From positions 1 to 53,186 of the forward strand of contig NZ_JAPFQL010000008.1 in the NCBI RefSeq assembly GCF_028446585.1: 53,186 nucleotides of DNA. Direction: 5' to 3'. Under the pieces are notes generated by a model that was given only the letters and a program-made list of their open reading frames with translations, ran no database searches and had not been told where the DNA came from. How positions within the stretch are numbered: position 1 is the first letter of the stretch; every line of letters starts with the position of its first letter. A program made the translations under genes and the position numbers. The stretch is from Intrasporangium calvum. Lineage in GTDB: Bacteria; Actinomycetota; Actinomycetes; Actinomycetales; Dermatophilaceae. Below are positions 17,779-26,328 of this stretch, piece after piece.

Positions 17779-20067
17779 TCAGACCGGCTGCTTCTCCGCG
17801 GGCACGGGCTCGCTGTGCAGCGACGACTCGCGGCGCTTCGAGACGAGCACCGCACCGACGATGATGGCGACGGCCACCAGCGCGATCGCGTAGCGGATGG
17901 CGTCGTTCGCCGAGTCGCCGACCGACAGCGTCACCACTGCAGGGGCGATGAGCAGCGAGACGAGGTTCATCACCTTGAGCAGCGGGTTGATCGCCGGACC
18001 GGCGGTGTCCTTGAACGGGTCGCCGACGGTGTCGCCGATGACGGTGGCCTCGTGGGCCGGTGAGCCCTTGCCGCCGTGGACGCCGTCCTCGACGATCTTC
18101 TTGGCGTTGTCCCAGGCCCCACCCGAGTTGGCGAGGAAGACGGCCATCAGGGTGCCCGTGGCGATGGTGCCGGCGAGGTAGCCCGCCAGCGGGCCGACGC
18201 CGAGACCGAAGCCGACGGCGATGGGCGCGAAGACCGCGAGGAGACCCGGCGTGGCCAGCTCGCGCAGCGAGTCGCGGGTGACGATGTCGACGACCTTGCC
18301 GTACTCCGGCTTGCCGGTGCCCTCCATGATGCCGGGGATGTCGCGGAACTGGCGACGGACCTCCATGACGACAGCGCCCGCCGCACGAGCGACGGCGTTG
18401 ACGGCCAGGCCGGAGAAGAGGAAGACCACCGAGGCACCGATGAGCATGCCGACGAGCGTCTCCGGGGAGACGACGTTGGCGACGAAGAAGCCACCGGCAG
18501 CCTCGCCCGCCTCGGCCAGCGCAGTGCCGATCGCGTCGGAGTAGGAACCGAAGAGCGCGGTCGCGGCGAGCACGGCCGTGGCGATGGCGATGCCCTTGGT
18601 GATGGCCTTCGTCGTGTTGCCGACCGCGTCGAGCTCGGTGAGGATCGCGGCACCCTCGTCGGAGACCTCGCCACTCATCTCCGCGACGCCCTGGGCGTTG
18701 TCGGAGACCGGGCCGAAGGTGTCCATCGCGACGATGACACCGACGGTGGTGAGGAGGCCACAGCCGGCGAGCGCGACGGCGAAGAGCGAGACGATGACCG
18801 AGCCGGAGAGCACGAACGCCCCGTAGACGGCCGCGCCGATGACGAGCGCCGTGTAGACCGCCGACTCGAAGCCGACCGAGATGCCGCCGAGGATGACCGT
18901 GGCCGCACCGGTGAGGGACGAGCGGGCGACGCCCTGCGTCGGGTTCGTCTCGGTGCCGGTGAAGTAGCCGGTCAGCCAGAGGATGATCGCGGCGAGGACG
19001 ATGCCGATGATGACCGCGACGGTCGCGATGAGAGCCGGGTTGCCGTCCTGGCCGGCGACGGCGTCGACGCCGAGCTCACCGAAGGTCGACGGCAGGTAGG
19101 TGAACGCCGCCACCCCGGAGAGCACGGCCGAGATGACTGCCGAGATGTAGAACGACCGGTTGATCGTGACGAGACCCGGCTCGCCGACCCGTGCCCGCGT
19201 GATGTAGACGCCGACGATGGCGGTGAGGACACCGATGGCGGGAACGATGAGCGGGAAGATCAGACCCTTCGTGCCGAAGGCCGAGCTGCCGAGGATGAGC
19301 GAGGCGACGAGCGTGACGGCGTAGGACTCGAAGAGGTCGGCCGCCATGCCGGCGCAGTCACCGACGTTGTCGCCCACGTTGTCCGCGATCGTCGCAGCGT
19401 TGCGGGGGTCGTCCTCGGGAATGCCCTGCTCGACCTTGCCGACGAGGTCAGCGCCGACGTCGGCCGCCTTGGTGAAGATGCCGCCACCGACACGCATGAA
19501 CATGGCGAGCATCGCGGCACCGAAGCCGAAGCCCTCGAGGACCTTGGGTGCCTCGCCGGCGTAGACGAGGACGACGACCGCTGCACCGAGCAGGCCCAGA
19601 CCGGTGGTCGCCATGCCGACGGCCCCGCCGGTGCGGAAGGCGACCTGCATGGCCTTCTCGCGCCCGCCCTCGCCGTTGGCGGCGGCGGCGACACGGACGT
19701 TGGCGCGCGTCGCGAGCCACATGCCGAAGTAGCCGATCGAGGCCGAGAAGGCGGCCCCGAGGAGGAAGAAGATGGACCGGCCGATCCGCTCACTCGTGGT
19801 GGTGGCGGGCAGCGCGAACAAGAGCACGAAGACGATGACGACGAAGATGCCGAGCGTGCGGAACTGCCGGGCCAGGTAGGCCGCTGCACCCTCCTGCACC
19901 GCCGCCGAGATCTCCTGCATCTTGGGCGTGCCCTGGCCGGCTGCGAGCACACCGGCACGCAGCACGAAGGCGATGACGAGGGCCACGAGCGCGACGACCG
20001 CGACGCCTATGACGATTCCTTGGTCACTGCCGGTGACGGCGATCTCCGCCGCTGTTAGGGAAGACAT
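17779..20067 (-). CDS. hppA: Membrane proton-pumping pyrophosphatase (K+-independent type)
   Basis: Couples pyrophosphate hydrolysis to H+ export. About 762 residues with many transmembrane helices and the catalytic DVGADLVGKVEQG segment, followed by NVGDNVGDCAGMAADLFESY and the mirrored VIGDTVGDPFKDTAGP near the C terminus. GNTTKAITKG carries Lys where K+-dependent enzymes have Ala, so this should be the K+-independent subclass. The ATG at 20067 has AGGAG 5 nt upstream; the longer frame lacks a site. The 144-bp upstream gap contains a possible TAGAGT -10. Confidence 0.97.
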   Translation of the reverse strand: MSSLTAAEIAVTGSDQGIVIGVAVVALVALVIAFVLRAGVLAAGQGTPKMQEISAAVQEGAAAYLARQFRTLGIFVVIVFVLLFALPATTTSERIGRSIFFLLGAAFSASIGYFGMWLATRANVRVAAAANGEGGREKAMQVAFRTGGAVGMATTGLGLLGAAVVVLVYAGEAPKVLEGFGFGAAMLAMFMRVGGGIFTKAADVGADLVGKVEQGIPEDDPRNAATIADNVGDNVGDCAGMAADLFESYAVTLVASLILGSSAFGTKGLIFPLIVPAIGVLTAIVGVYITRARVGEPGLVTINRSFYISAVISAVLSGVAAFTYLPSTFGELGVDAVAGQDGNPALIATVAVIIGIVLAAIILWLTGYFTGTETNPTQGVARSSLTGAATVILGGISVGFESAVYTALVIGAAVYGAFVLSGSVIVSLFAVALAGCGLLTTVGVIVAMDTFGPVSDNAQGVAEMSGEVSDEGAAILTELDAVGNTTKAITKGIAIATAVLAATALFGSYSDAIGTALAEAGEAAGGFFVANVVSPETLVGMLIGASVVFLFSGLAVNAVARAAGAVVMEVRRQFRDIPGIMEGTGKPEYGKVVDIVTRDSLRELATPGLLAVFAPIAVGFGLGVGPLAGYLAGTIATGTLMAVFLANSGGAWDNAKKIVEDGVHGGKGSPAHEATVIGDTVGDPFKDTAGPAINPLLKVMNLVSLLIAPAVVTLSVGDSANDAIRYAIALVAVAIIVGAVLVSKRRESSLHSEPVPAEKQPV

Positions 20068-20211
20068 CGAACTCCTGATCCATGCAGCATGCATATTCGT
20101 GGGACCGGTCGACACCCATGCGGACCGGCACTGGCCGAACGCGTTTCCCGTCGGTGGCCCGACGTGACGCTGCGTACTCTAGGGCATGGCTCCGGTGTGG
20201 CGACCGGTGAC

Positions 20212-20562
20212 TCAGGTCACGATGGCGGACACGATTTCGACGAGGCTGACCAGCACCAGCGCGCCGGTGACGAGGGCCGGCAGGGCACCGTCGTGAAGGG
20301 TGGGCCGGTCACGCCGGTGGGAGCTGCGCTCTCGGAGTGAGGCGAACGCGACCCACAACCCGGCCCCGACCGCGAGCAGGGTGGGGAGCACGGCGCCCAG
20401 ACCCACGCCGGTCACGGCCACGCGCCCGACGAACAGCGCGGCGACGGTGATGGCCAACCCGGTGCGGAGCCAGGACAGCGCCGTCCGCTCCGTCGCGAGA
20501 CCGGGGTCTCGGGGCGGCCGGTCGGGCGGCGAGCGGTCGGGACCGGATGGTGGGCGCGTCAT
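20212..20562 (-). CDS. DUF202 family membrane protein (second copy)
   Basis: 116 residues with the DUF202 hallmark LATERTALSWLRTGLAITVAALFVGR, then two further hydrophobic helices (AVLPTLLAVGAGLWVAFASL and LVTGALVLVSLVEIVSAI). The ATG overlaps the stop of the upstream DUF202 gene (ATGA). DUF202/YidH proteins are small three-helix inner-membrane proteins of unsettled function, often in pairs like this one. The N terminus is Pro/Arg-rich and probably cytoplasmic. Confidence 0.87.
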   Translation of the reverse strand: MTRPPSGPDRSPPDRPPRDPGLATERTALSWLRTGLAITVAALFVGRVAVTGVGLGAVLPTLLAVGAGLWVAFASLRERSSHRRDRPTLHDGALPALVTGALVLVSLVEIVSAIVT

Positions 20563-20957
20563 GGTGAGCGCAGCAGTGCCGTGAGGACGAGGCCCAGCGC
20601 GACCGCTGCGACGGCAAGAGCGACGACGGCCGCGAACGGCGCGCTCGGGAGCGGCGCCCCGGTCCGCATGGCGCGCTCGGTGCGGGCCCACCCTCGCCAG
20701 GCCTGGAGCGCGGCCATGAGGGCGACGAGCGCGAGCAGCAGGGCGATCAGCCGCTGCGCGCTGTCCGGCATGGGCAGGTCGAGCGCATCGAGGGCGGCCG
20801 CGCCGGCCAGCAGGGCCAGCGTCGTGCGGATCCACGCGAGGAAGGTTCGCTCGTTCGCCAGGCTGAAGCGGGGGTCGGGCTCGTCGCCCTCCCCGTAGAC
20901 CGAACGCGGCCAGCGGCGGTCGTCCCGGTGCGGGTCGCTCCCGCTCGCCTCGGTCAC
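20559..20957 (-). CDS. DUF202 (YidH-like) membrane protein (first copy)
   Basis: 132 residues. A charged N-terminal 35-residue segment leads to FSLANERTFLAWIRTTLALLAG, the DUF202 signature, followed by two more helices (LIALLLALVALMAALQAW and AAVVALAVAAVALGLVLTAL). It is more divergent at the N terminus than its downstream paralogue. It overlaps both the GNAT gene before it and the second DUF202 gene after it by 4 nt, so all three are one operon. Function unknown. Confidence 0.87.
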   Translation of the reverse strand: MTEASGSDPHRDDRRWPRSVYGEGDEPDPRFSLANERTFLAWIRTTLALLAGAAALDALDLPMPDSAQRLIALLLALVALMAALQAWRGWARTERAMRTGAPLPSAPFAAVVALAVAAVALGLVLTALLRSP

Positions 20958-21295
20958 CGGGTCGCTCGACGGACGGCATCCAGGGCGGGGGCATCGACGG
21001 CGTCCACGATGTCGGTCCAGCCCGGGTGCTGCTGCACGTACCTGGCCACGTAGGGGCAGACGGCGACGATGCGCAGGCCGTGCTCTCGCGTCGCGTTCAG
21101 GGCCTGACGCACCAGGATCGCGGCCAGACCCTGGCCTGAGTACTCCTCGTCGACCTCAGTGTGGAAGAAGATGCGCCGCCTGTGCTGCTCGGTGTATTCC
21201 GTGAATCCGGCTCGAGTCTCACCGACCGCGATCTCGAAGCGGCTCCGGTCAGGGTTGTGCGTCACGACAGGGTCGGCGGTGCTCTGCTCGGTCAC
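20954..21295 (-). CDS. Small GNAT N-acetyltransferase, COG2388 type
   Basis: About 113 residues. The core has RSRFEIAVGETRAGFTEY, then FFHTEVDEEYSGQGLAAILVRQALNATREHGLRIVAVCPYVARYVQQHP, the short acetyl-CoA-binding motif SGQGLA and the ending typical of COG2388 proteins. GTG at 21295 is preferred because GGAGG lies 4-5 nt upstream; an ATG at 21325 lacks such a site and would overlap the pirin promoter. It is first in a three-gene overlapping operon with two DUF202 genes. Substrate unknown. Confidence 0.88.
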   Translation of the reverse strand: MTEQSTADPVVTHNPDRSRFEIAVGETRAGFTEYTEQHRRRIFFHTEVDEEYSGQGLAAILVRQALNATREHGLRIVAVCPYVARYVQQHPGWTDIVDAVDAPALDAVRRATR

Positions 21296-21348
21296 GTCGC
21301 CTCCGGTCTGCGGGTCCGTTTGCATGGCCTGAGTCTGCCCGACCGGTC

Positions 21349-21354
21349 TAGCGT
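21349..21354 (+). promoter_or_regulatory. -10 element for a leaderless pirin transcript
   Basis: TAGCGT (TANNNT) lies exactly 7 nt before the GTG at 21362, and there is no Shine-Dalgarno sequence. Confidence 0.45.
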
Positions 21355-21361
21355 GGTCGAG

Positions 21362-22339
21362 GTGAGCAACCCGGAGAAGAACCCAGCAGAGGTCGTGTGC
21401 GACGAGCGCGAGGCCGACGGCCCCGGAGCGGCGCTCGTGCTCCCCTATCGGAACGTGCCCCTCGGCGGTCCGCGTGCCATGCCGGTGCGGCGCAGCCTGC
21501 CGCAGCGGGAGCGTTCCCTGATCGGCGCCTGGTGCTTCGTCGACCACTACGGTCCGGACGACGTGTCGGAGACCGGCGGGATGAAGGTGCCGGGCCATCC
21601 ACACACCGGCCTCCAGACGGTGTCCTGGCTCTTCACCGGCGAGATCGAGCACCGTGACACGACCGGCGCCCACGCGATGGTCCGGCCCGGACAGCTCAAC
21701 ATCATGACCGCAGGGTCGGGCATCGCCCACTCGGAGTACTCGACCGGCGAGACCACCATGCTCCATGGCGCCCAACTGTGGGTGGCCCTGCCGGACGAGC
21801 ATCGCTTCGTCTCGCCGGGGTTCGAGCACTACGCGCCGCCGGCCATCGAGATCGAGGGCGCCAAGGTTCTCGTCTTCCTCGGCAGCCTCTTCGGCGAGAC
21901 GTCCCCCGTCTCCATGTACTCCGACCTCGTCGGCGCGGAGATCAACCTCGCCGCCGGGCAACGTCTCGAGATCGAGGTCGATCCTCGACATGAGCACGGG
22001 TTCCTCTGTGACACCGGCACGCTGACGTCGGGCGGGGCTGCGGCGAAACCGGGCGAGATCCTCTTCCATCCGCTTGGACGGGACCGCATCACCGTCGAGG
22101 CCAGCTCCTCCGAGGAGACGCGAGTCCTGCTCCTGGGCGGTGCGCCGCTCGGCGAGCAGATCGTCATGTGGTGGAACTTCATCGGTCGCACGCACGACGA
22201 GGTGGTGCGCTTCCGCGAGGGGTGGCAGCGCGAGCGTGAGGCTCGTGGCGGGGTGCAGTTCGGCGCCTTCCCCGACGCGTGGCCGGACACCCTCCCCGCG
22301 CCGGAGCTGCCGAACGTCCGCCTCCGCACACGCGGCTGA
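21362..22339 (+). CDS. Pirin family bicupin protein
   Basis: 325 residues. The N-terminal cupin holds the metal ligands of pirins: His79 and His81 in GHPHTGLQTVSWLFTGEIEH, and His123 and Glu125 in GSGIAHSE. A second cupin-like domain (about 150-290) lacks clear ligands. Members act as metal-dependent quercetinase-like dioxygenases or regulators. The GTG was chosen from the -10 spacing and because residues before it are not conserved in character. It is followed by the LLM oxidoreductase gene in the same direction. Confidence 0.92.
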   Translation: MSNPEKNPAEVVCDEREADGPGAALVLPYRNVPLGGPRAMPVRRSLPQRERSLIGAWCFVDHYGPDDVSETGGMKVPGHPHTGLQTVSWLFTGEIEHRDTTGAHAMVRPGQLNIMTAGSGIAHSEYSTGETTMLHGAQLWVALPDEHRFVSPGFEHYAPPAIEIEGAKVLVFLGSLFGETSPVSMYSDLVGAEINLAAGQRLEIEVDPRHEHGFLCDTGTLTSGGAAAKPGEILFHPLGRDRITVEASSSEETRVLLLGGAPLGEQIVMWWNFIGRTHDEVVRFREGWQREREARGGVQFGAFPDAWPDTLPAPELPNVRLRTRG

Positions 22340-22397
22340 GCCGGCGGCGGCCACCCGCCCGGGAATCGCTCACCGGCGACCCGTGTTGGCCAGTGAC

Positions 22398-23330
22398 GTG
22401 ACCATCGACCTGCGTGTCTTCACCGAGCCCCAGCAGGGCGCCACCTACGACGACCTGCTCGCGGTGGCCCGCGCCGCGGAGGATCTCGGCTTCGGTGGCT
22501 TCTTCCGCTCCGATCACTACCTGCACATGAGCGGTGACGGCGGGCCCGGACCCACGGACGCGTGGACGACGTTGGCGGGGCTGGCCCGAGACACCTCCAC
22601 GATCCGTCTCGGGACCCTGGTGACCTCGGCGACCTTCCGGCTGCCCGGGCCCCTGTCGGTCCAGGTGGCCGGTGTGGACCAGATGAGCGGTGGCCGGGTG
22701 GAGCTGGGCCTCGGGGCCGGCTGGTTCGAGCAGGAGCACACGGCCTACGGCATCCCCTTCCCTGCTCTCGGCGATCGCTTCGACCGGCTCGAGGAGCAGC
22801 TCGCCGTCATCACGGGCCTGTGGGAGACGCCGGTCGGACAGACCTTCTCCCACAACGGCGCTCACTACCCCATCGCCGACTCGCCCGCGCTGACGAAGCC
22901 CGTCCAGGAAGGCGGGGTGCCGCTCATCATCGGTGGCGCCGGGAAGCGACGGACCCCCGCCCTCGCCGCGCAGTATGCCGCTGAGTTCAACGCCGCTTTC
23001 CAGCCGGCTTCGGCTTCGGGCGAGCTCTTCAGACGAGTCCGCGCGGCCTGCGCCGAGCGGGGTCGTGACGGTGACGACCTCGTGTACTCCGCGGCGCAGG
23101 TGGTCGTGCTGGGTGACGACGCTGCGACGCTGAAGCGTCGCGCGGACGCCATCGGCCGTGAGGTCGACGAGCTGCGCGCCAATGGCCTGGCCGGGTCTGC
23201 GGACGAGATCGTCGACCGGATCGGGGCGTTCGCCGAGGTCGGGGCGTCGCGCATCTACCTGCAGGTGCTGGACCTGGCCGACCTCGACCATCTCGAGGAC
23301 ATCGCGCACCGGGTCGCCCCCCAGCTCTGA
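22398..23330 (+). CDS. LLM-class F420-dependent oxidoreductase
   Basis: Luciferase-like TIM barrel of about 310 residues. It contains GFGGFFRSDHYLHM, TSTIRLGTLVTSATFRLPGPL, MSGGRVELGLGAGWFEQEH and VPLIIGGAGKRRTPALAAQYA, a pattern of F420 enzymes rather than FMN luciferases; cofactor use remains an inference. Two in-frame GTGs (22383, 22398) are possible; I took the second, at VTIDLRVFTE, where similarity to the family begins. A dispersed-motif copy falls in AQYAAEFN, where I recall relatives having YADE(F/W)N. Confidence 0.87.
   Translation: MTIDLRVFTEPQQGATYDDLLAVARAAEDLGFGGFFRSDHYLHMSGDGGPGPTDAWTTLAGLARDTSTIRLGTLVTSATFRLPGPLSVQVAGVDQMSGGRVELGLGAGWFEQEHTAYGIPFPALGDRFDRLEEQLAVITGLWETPVGQTFSHNGAHYPIADSPALTKPVQEGGVPLIIGGAGKRRTPALAAQYAAEFNAAFQPASASGELFRRVRAACAERGRDGDDLVYSAAQVVVLGDDAATLKRRADAIGREVDELRANGLAGSADEIVDRIGAFAEVGASRIYLQVLDLADLDHLEDIAHRVAPQL
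22972..22987 (-). repeat. Dispersed motif, diverged copy 6 (in LLM gene)
   Basis: AGTATGCCGCTGAGTT; 13 central bases match GTATGCCGCTGAG. It encodes YAAEF in a conserved protein segment. Confidence 0.6.
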
Positions 23331-23373
23331 GGCCGGCCGAGGCTGCGCGGAGCCCCGCGCTCGGCACCCCGCG

Positions 23374-24738
23374 TCAGTGGAAGGTGACGTTGTGGCCCGC
23401 CTGCATGGCCGCATACGCCTCGGGGTCCGACTCGAGGGCCGCCCGCCGGGTCTTGCGGCGGTATCTCCAGATCTGGGCCAGGCCCAACCCCCACACGGGG
23501 AACTGGATCGCCATCGCGGCGCGGAACGCGTCGGTGTCCCACGTCGAGGGCCCCGCCGGGGCCACCTTGTCCAGCACGACGCCGACGAGCGCCACCGCAG
23601 TCAGGGTCGCGACGAAGCCGCCGGTGTTGACGATGCCGGAGGCGCTGCCGAGCCGGGTCGGCGGGTTGAACGTGCGGGCCATGTCGAAGCCGATCATCGA
23701 CCCCGGCCCACCGACCGCGATGGTGATGACGAGGACGACGAGCAGCCACAGCGGCGCCCGTCCGGGCCACAGCAGCACCGCCGCCCAGGCGGCCACGCCC
23801 GCCAGCACGATCCAGATGACGAGCGTGCTGCGCGAGAACGGATAGCGCATCACCAGGGTCCCGACGAGCGGGCTCGTCGCCATCGAGGTGGCCGTCATGA
23901 CCATGAGCAGGATGCTCGCCGACTGGGCGGACAGCCCCTGGCCGGACACGAGGAAGGGGAACCCCCAGAGCATCGTGAACATGTTGGCCGCGAACTGGGA
24001 GGTGAAGTGGGTCCACAGCCCCAGGCGCGTGCCCGGCACCAGCCAGGCCTGGCGCAGCGTCCGGGCGAGCGCGGCCAGCCGAAGCTCCTCGCGGTGATGG
24101 TCGGTGTAGGGGCTGTCCTTCACGAGCGCGACGAGAAGCACCCCGGTCACGACACCGAGCGCTGAGGCGACGGCATACGACGGCGTCCACCCGAAGGTCG
24201 ACAGGGCCGCAGCGAGCGGCCCGGCCGCAGCCAGCGCCCCGAGCTGGCCGAGCAGACCGGTCAGCTGCGTCACCATCGGCGTCCGCCGGGGAGAGAACCA
24301 CAGCGCAGCCAGCCGCAGCACCGAGATGAAGACCATCGAGTCGCCCATGCCGAGGAGGACCCGGCAGGCCAGCGCGGCGGCATACGAGTCGATGAAGGCG
24401 AAGGCGAACTGCGCCACGGTGACGAGGGTCAGCCCGACGCCGAGCAGCCGCTTCGAGCCGAACCGGTCGAGCAGTGCCCCCACCGGCAGCTGCATGGCCG
24501 CATAGACGAAGACCTGGACGATGGTGAAGGTCGACAGCTCGGCAGAGCTGATCCCGAAGCGTTCGGCCGCCTGCAGGCCGGCCACGCCGAGCGAGGTCCG
24601 GTGGAACACCGCGAGGACGTAGACGCTGATCGCGGCGAGCCACACGGCCCAGGCGCGCCGGCCGTCGAGGGCAAAGCTCAGTGCCGGCCGCGCTGGGCCC
24701 GCCCCACTCGCTCCCGTCACGACGTCACCTCGGCTCAT
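23374..24738 (-). CDS. MFS transporter
   Basis: About 454 residues and roughly 12 hydrophobic helices. The cytoplasmic loop between helices 2 and 3 has the MFS motif GALLDRFGSKRLLG. The C-terminal half begins after the charged loop VKDSPYTDHHREELRL and ends with a basic tail. The ATG overlaps the malic enzyme stop (ATGA) with GGAGG very close; a GTG at 24720, 7 nt after GAGG, is an alternative start. The substrate cannot be told. Coupling with malic enzyme might hint at organic-acid transport, but that is only a guess. Confidence 0.88.
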   Translation of the reverse strand: MSRGDVVTGASGAGPARPALSFALDGRRAWAVWLAAISVYVLAVFHRTSLGVAGLQAAERFGISSAELSTFTIVQVFVYAAMQLPVGALLDRFGSKRLLGVGLTLVTVAQFAFAFIDSYAAALACRVLLGMGDSMVFISVLRLAALWFSPRRTPMVTQLTGLLGQLGALAAAGPLAAALSTFGWTPSYAVASALGVVTGVLLVALVKDSPYTDHHREELRLAALARTLRQAWLVPGTRLGLWTHFTSQFAANMFTMLWGFPFLVSGQGLSAQSASILLMVMTATSMATSPLVGTLVMRYPFSRSTLVIWIVLAGVAAWAAVLLWPGRAPLWLLVVLVITIAVGGPGSMIGFDMARTFNPPTRLGSASGIVNTGGFVATLTAVALVGVVLDKVAPAGPSTWDTDAFRAAMAIQFPVWGLGLAQIWRYRRKTRRAALESDPEAYAAMQAGHNVTFH

Positions 24739-26156
24739 TCCTCCGCGTCGGGAACCTTCGCGACGCAGTCGACGATCGCCTTGGCGACGGTCTTGCTCAT
24801 GTCGGGGTGGAAGACGCTGGGGATGATGTAGTTCGGGTTGAGCTGCTCGTCGGTGACGACCGATGCGATCGCCTCGGCGGCCTTGATGAGCATCTCCGTG
24901 GTCACGTCGTGCGCCCGGGCGTCGAGCAGGCCGCGGAAGACGCCGGGGAAGGCGAGCACGTTGTTGATCTGGTTGGGGTAGTCGCTCCGGCCGGACGCGA
25001 CGACGGTAGCGTGCTTCGTCGCCTCGTGGATGTCGACCTCGGGGTCGGGGTTGGCGAGCGCGAAGACGACGCGCTTCGGCGCCATCTCGTCGATCCACGC
25101 GGGGTCGAGGATCCGGGGAGCGCTGACGCCGATGAAGACGTCGGCGCCCTGGATCCCGGCGCGCAGGTCGCCGGTGAGGCCGCGGGGGTTGGTCATCTCC
25201 GCGAGGTTGCGCCACGCGGGGGTGAGCCGGTCGTCGTCGCGGTGGAGCAGGCCGATCCGGTCATAGACGGTCACGTCGACGGCACCGGCGGCGAGGAGCA
25301 GCTGCACGATGGCCGACCCGGCCGCGCCGCCGCCGGACACGAGGATCCGCGCCTCGGGCAGCTTCTTGCCGACCACGCGCAGCGCGTTGGTCAGCGCGGC
25401 GAGCACGACGATGGCCGTGCCGTGCTGGTCGTCGTGGAAGACCGGGATGTCGAGCCGCTCGCGCAGCTTGGCCTCGATCTCGAAGCACTTCGGCGCCGCG
25501 ATGTCCTCCAGGTTGATGCCGCCGAAGCCCGGGGCGATGAGCTCGACGGTCCGGACGATCTCGTCGACGTCGGTCGTGTCGAGGCAGATCGGCCACGCGT
25601 CGATGCCGGCGAACCGCTTGAACAGGGCGGCCTTGCCCTCCATCACCGGCAGCGCGGCCTTGGGCCCGATGTCGCCGAGTCCGAGGACGGCGGTGCCGTC
25701 GGTGACGACGGCGACGGAGTTGCCCTTGATGGTCAGGCGCCGGGCGTCCTCGGGGTGCTCGGCGATCGCCATGCTGACGCGCCCGACGCCGGGCGTGTAG
25801 GCCATCGCGAGGTCCTGGCGGTTGCGCAGGTTGACCTTCGACTCGACGCTGATCTTGCCGCCGAGGTGGAGCAGGAAGACGAGGTCGGACACCTTGTGGA
25901 CGCGGACGCCCTCGAGCGTCTCGACGGCGGCGACGAGCTCGCTCGCGTGGTCGCCGTCCGAGGCGGAGGCGGTGAGGTCGATGACGAGCGAGTCGGGGTG
26001 CGAGTCGACGACGTCGAGCGCGGTCGTGATGCCGCCGCTCTCTGCGATCTTCGTCGCGAGCTCACCGATGACGGCCGGGTCGGTGCCCGTGTGCAGTCTC
26101 ATCGTGATCGAGTAGGAGGCAGTGGTGGCTCGGGCACGCTGGATCGACTCAGTCAC
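24735..26156 (-). CDS. NAD-dependent malic enzyme with N-terminal ACT domain
   Basis: Converts malate to pyruvate and CO2. An N-terminal ACT-like regulatory domain (about residues 15-92, [19 protein letters not shown]... to [11 protein letters not shown]) precedes the catalytic region: [38 protein letters not shown], the metal-binding [17 protein letters not shown] and the nucleotide-binding [18 protein letters not shown]. About 473 residues. The GTG start has no strong ribosome binding site. The ACT domain suggests amino-acid-type allosteric control, by analogy only. Confidence 0.94.
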   Translation of the reverse strand: MTESIQRARATTASYSITMRLHTGTDPAVIGELATKIAESGGITTALDVVDSHPDSLVIDLTASASDGDHASELVAAVETLEGVRVHKVSDLVFLLHLGGKISVESKVNLRNRQDLAMAYTPGVGRVSMAIAEHPEDARRLTIKGNSVAVVTDGTAVLGLGDIGPKAALPVMEGKAALFKRFAGIDAWPICLDTTDVDEIVRTVELIAPGFGGINLEDIAAPKCFEIEAKLRERLDIPVFHDDQHGTAIVVLAALTNALRVVGKKLPEARILVSGGGAAGSAIVQLLLAAGAVDVTVYDRIGLLHRDDDRLTPAWRNLAEMTNPRGLTGDLRAGIQGADVFIGVSAPRILDPAWIDEMAPKRVVFALANPDPEVDIHEATKHATVVASGRSDYPNQINNVLAFPGVFRGLLDARAHDVTTEMLIKAAEAIASVVTDEQLNPNYIIPSVFHPDMSKTVAKAIVDCVAKVPDAEE

Positions 26157-26304
26157 CCGCTGATGGTCCCATGATCGGGCGCTTTCGCCCCCGTCCTGTC
26201 CGAAGGGCGACCGCGAGCGGCCGCATCTCACCTCGTCACCGCAGTCCTGGGCACCCGCGTCGACCGCAGGGCGCTCTGGGCGACGGGACCGTCCTCGGGG
26301 AGCG

Positions 26305-26320
26305 AGCCCAGCGGCATACG
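26305..26320 (+). repeat. Dispersed 16-mer, copy 7 (upstream of P-type ATPase)
   Basis: Exact AGCCCAGCGGCATACG within GGGGAGCGAGCCC..., the same extended form as copy 16 at 52244. It ends 8 nt before the ATPase GTG and could supply its -10 (TACGAC). Confidence 0.92.
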
Positions 26321-26328
26321 ACAATGGG

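Noticed and set aside
24169-24386. Near matches GACGGCATACG and CGGCGGCATACG in the MFS gene
   Set aside because: They share only about 9-11 bases with the dispersed motif and encode ordinary Tyr-Ala-Ala codons; not counted as copies.
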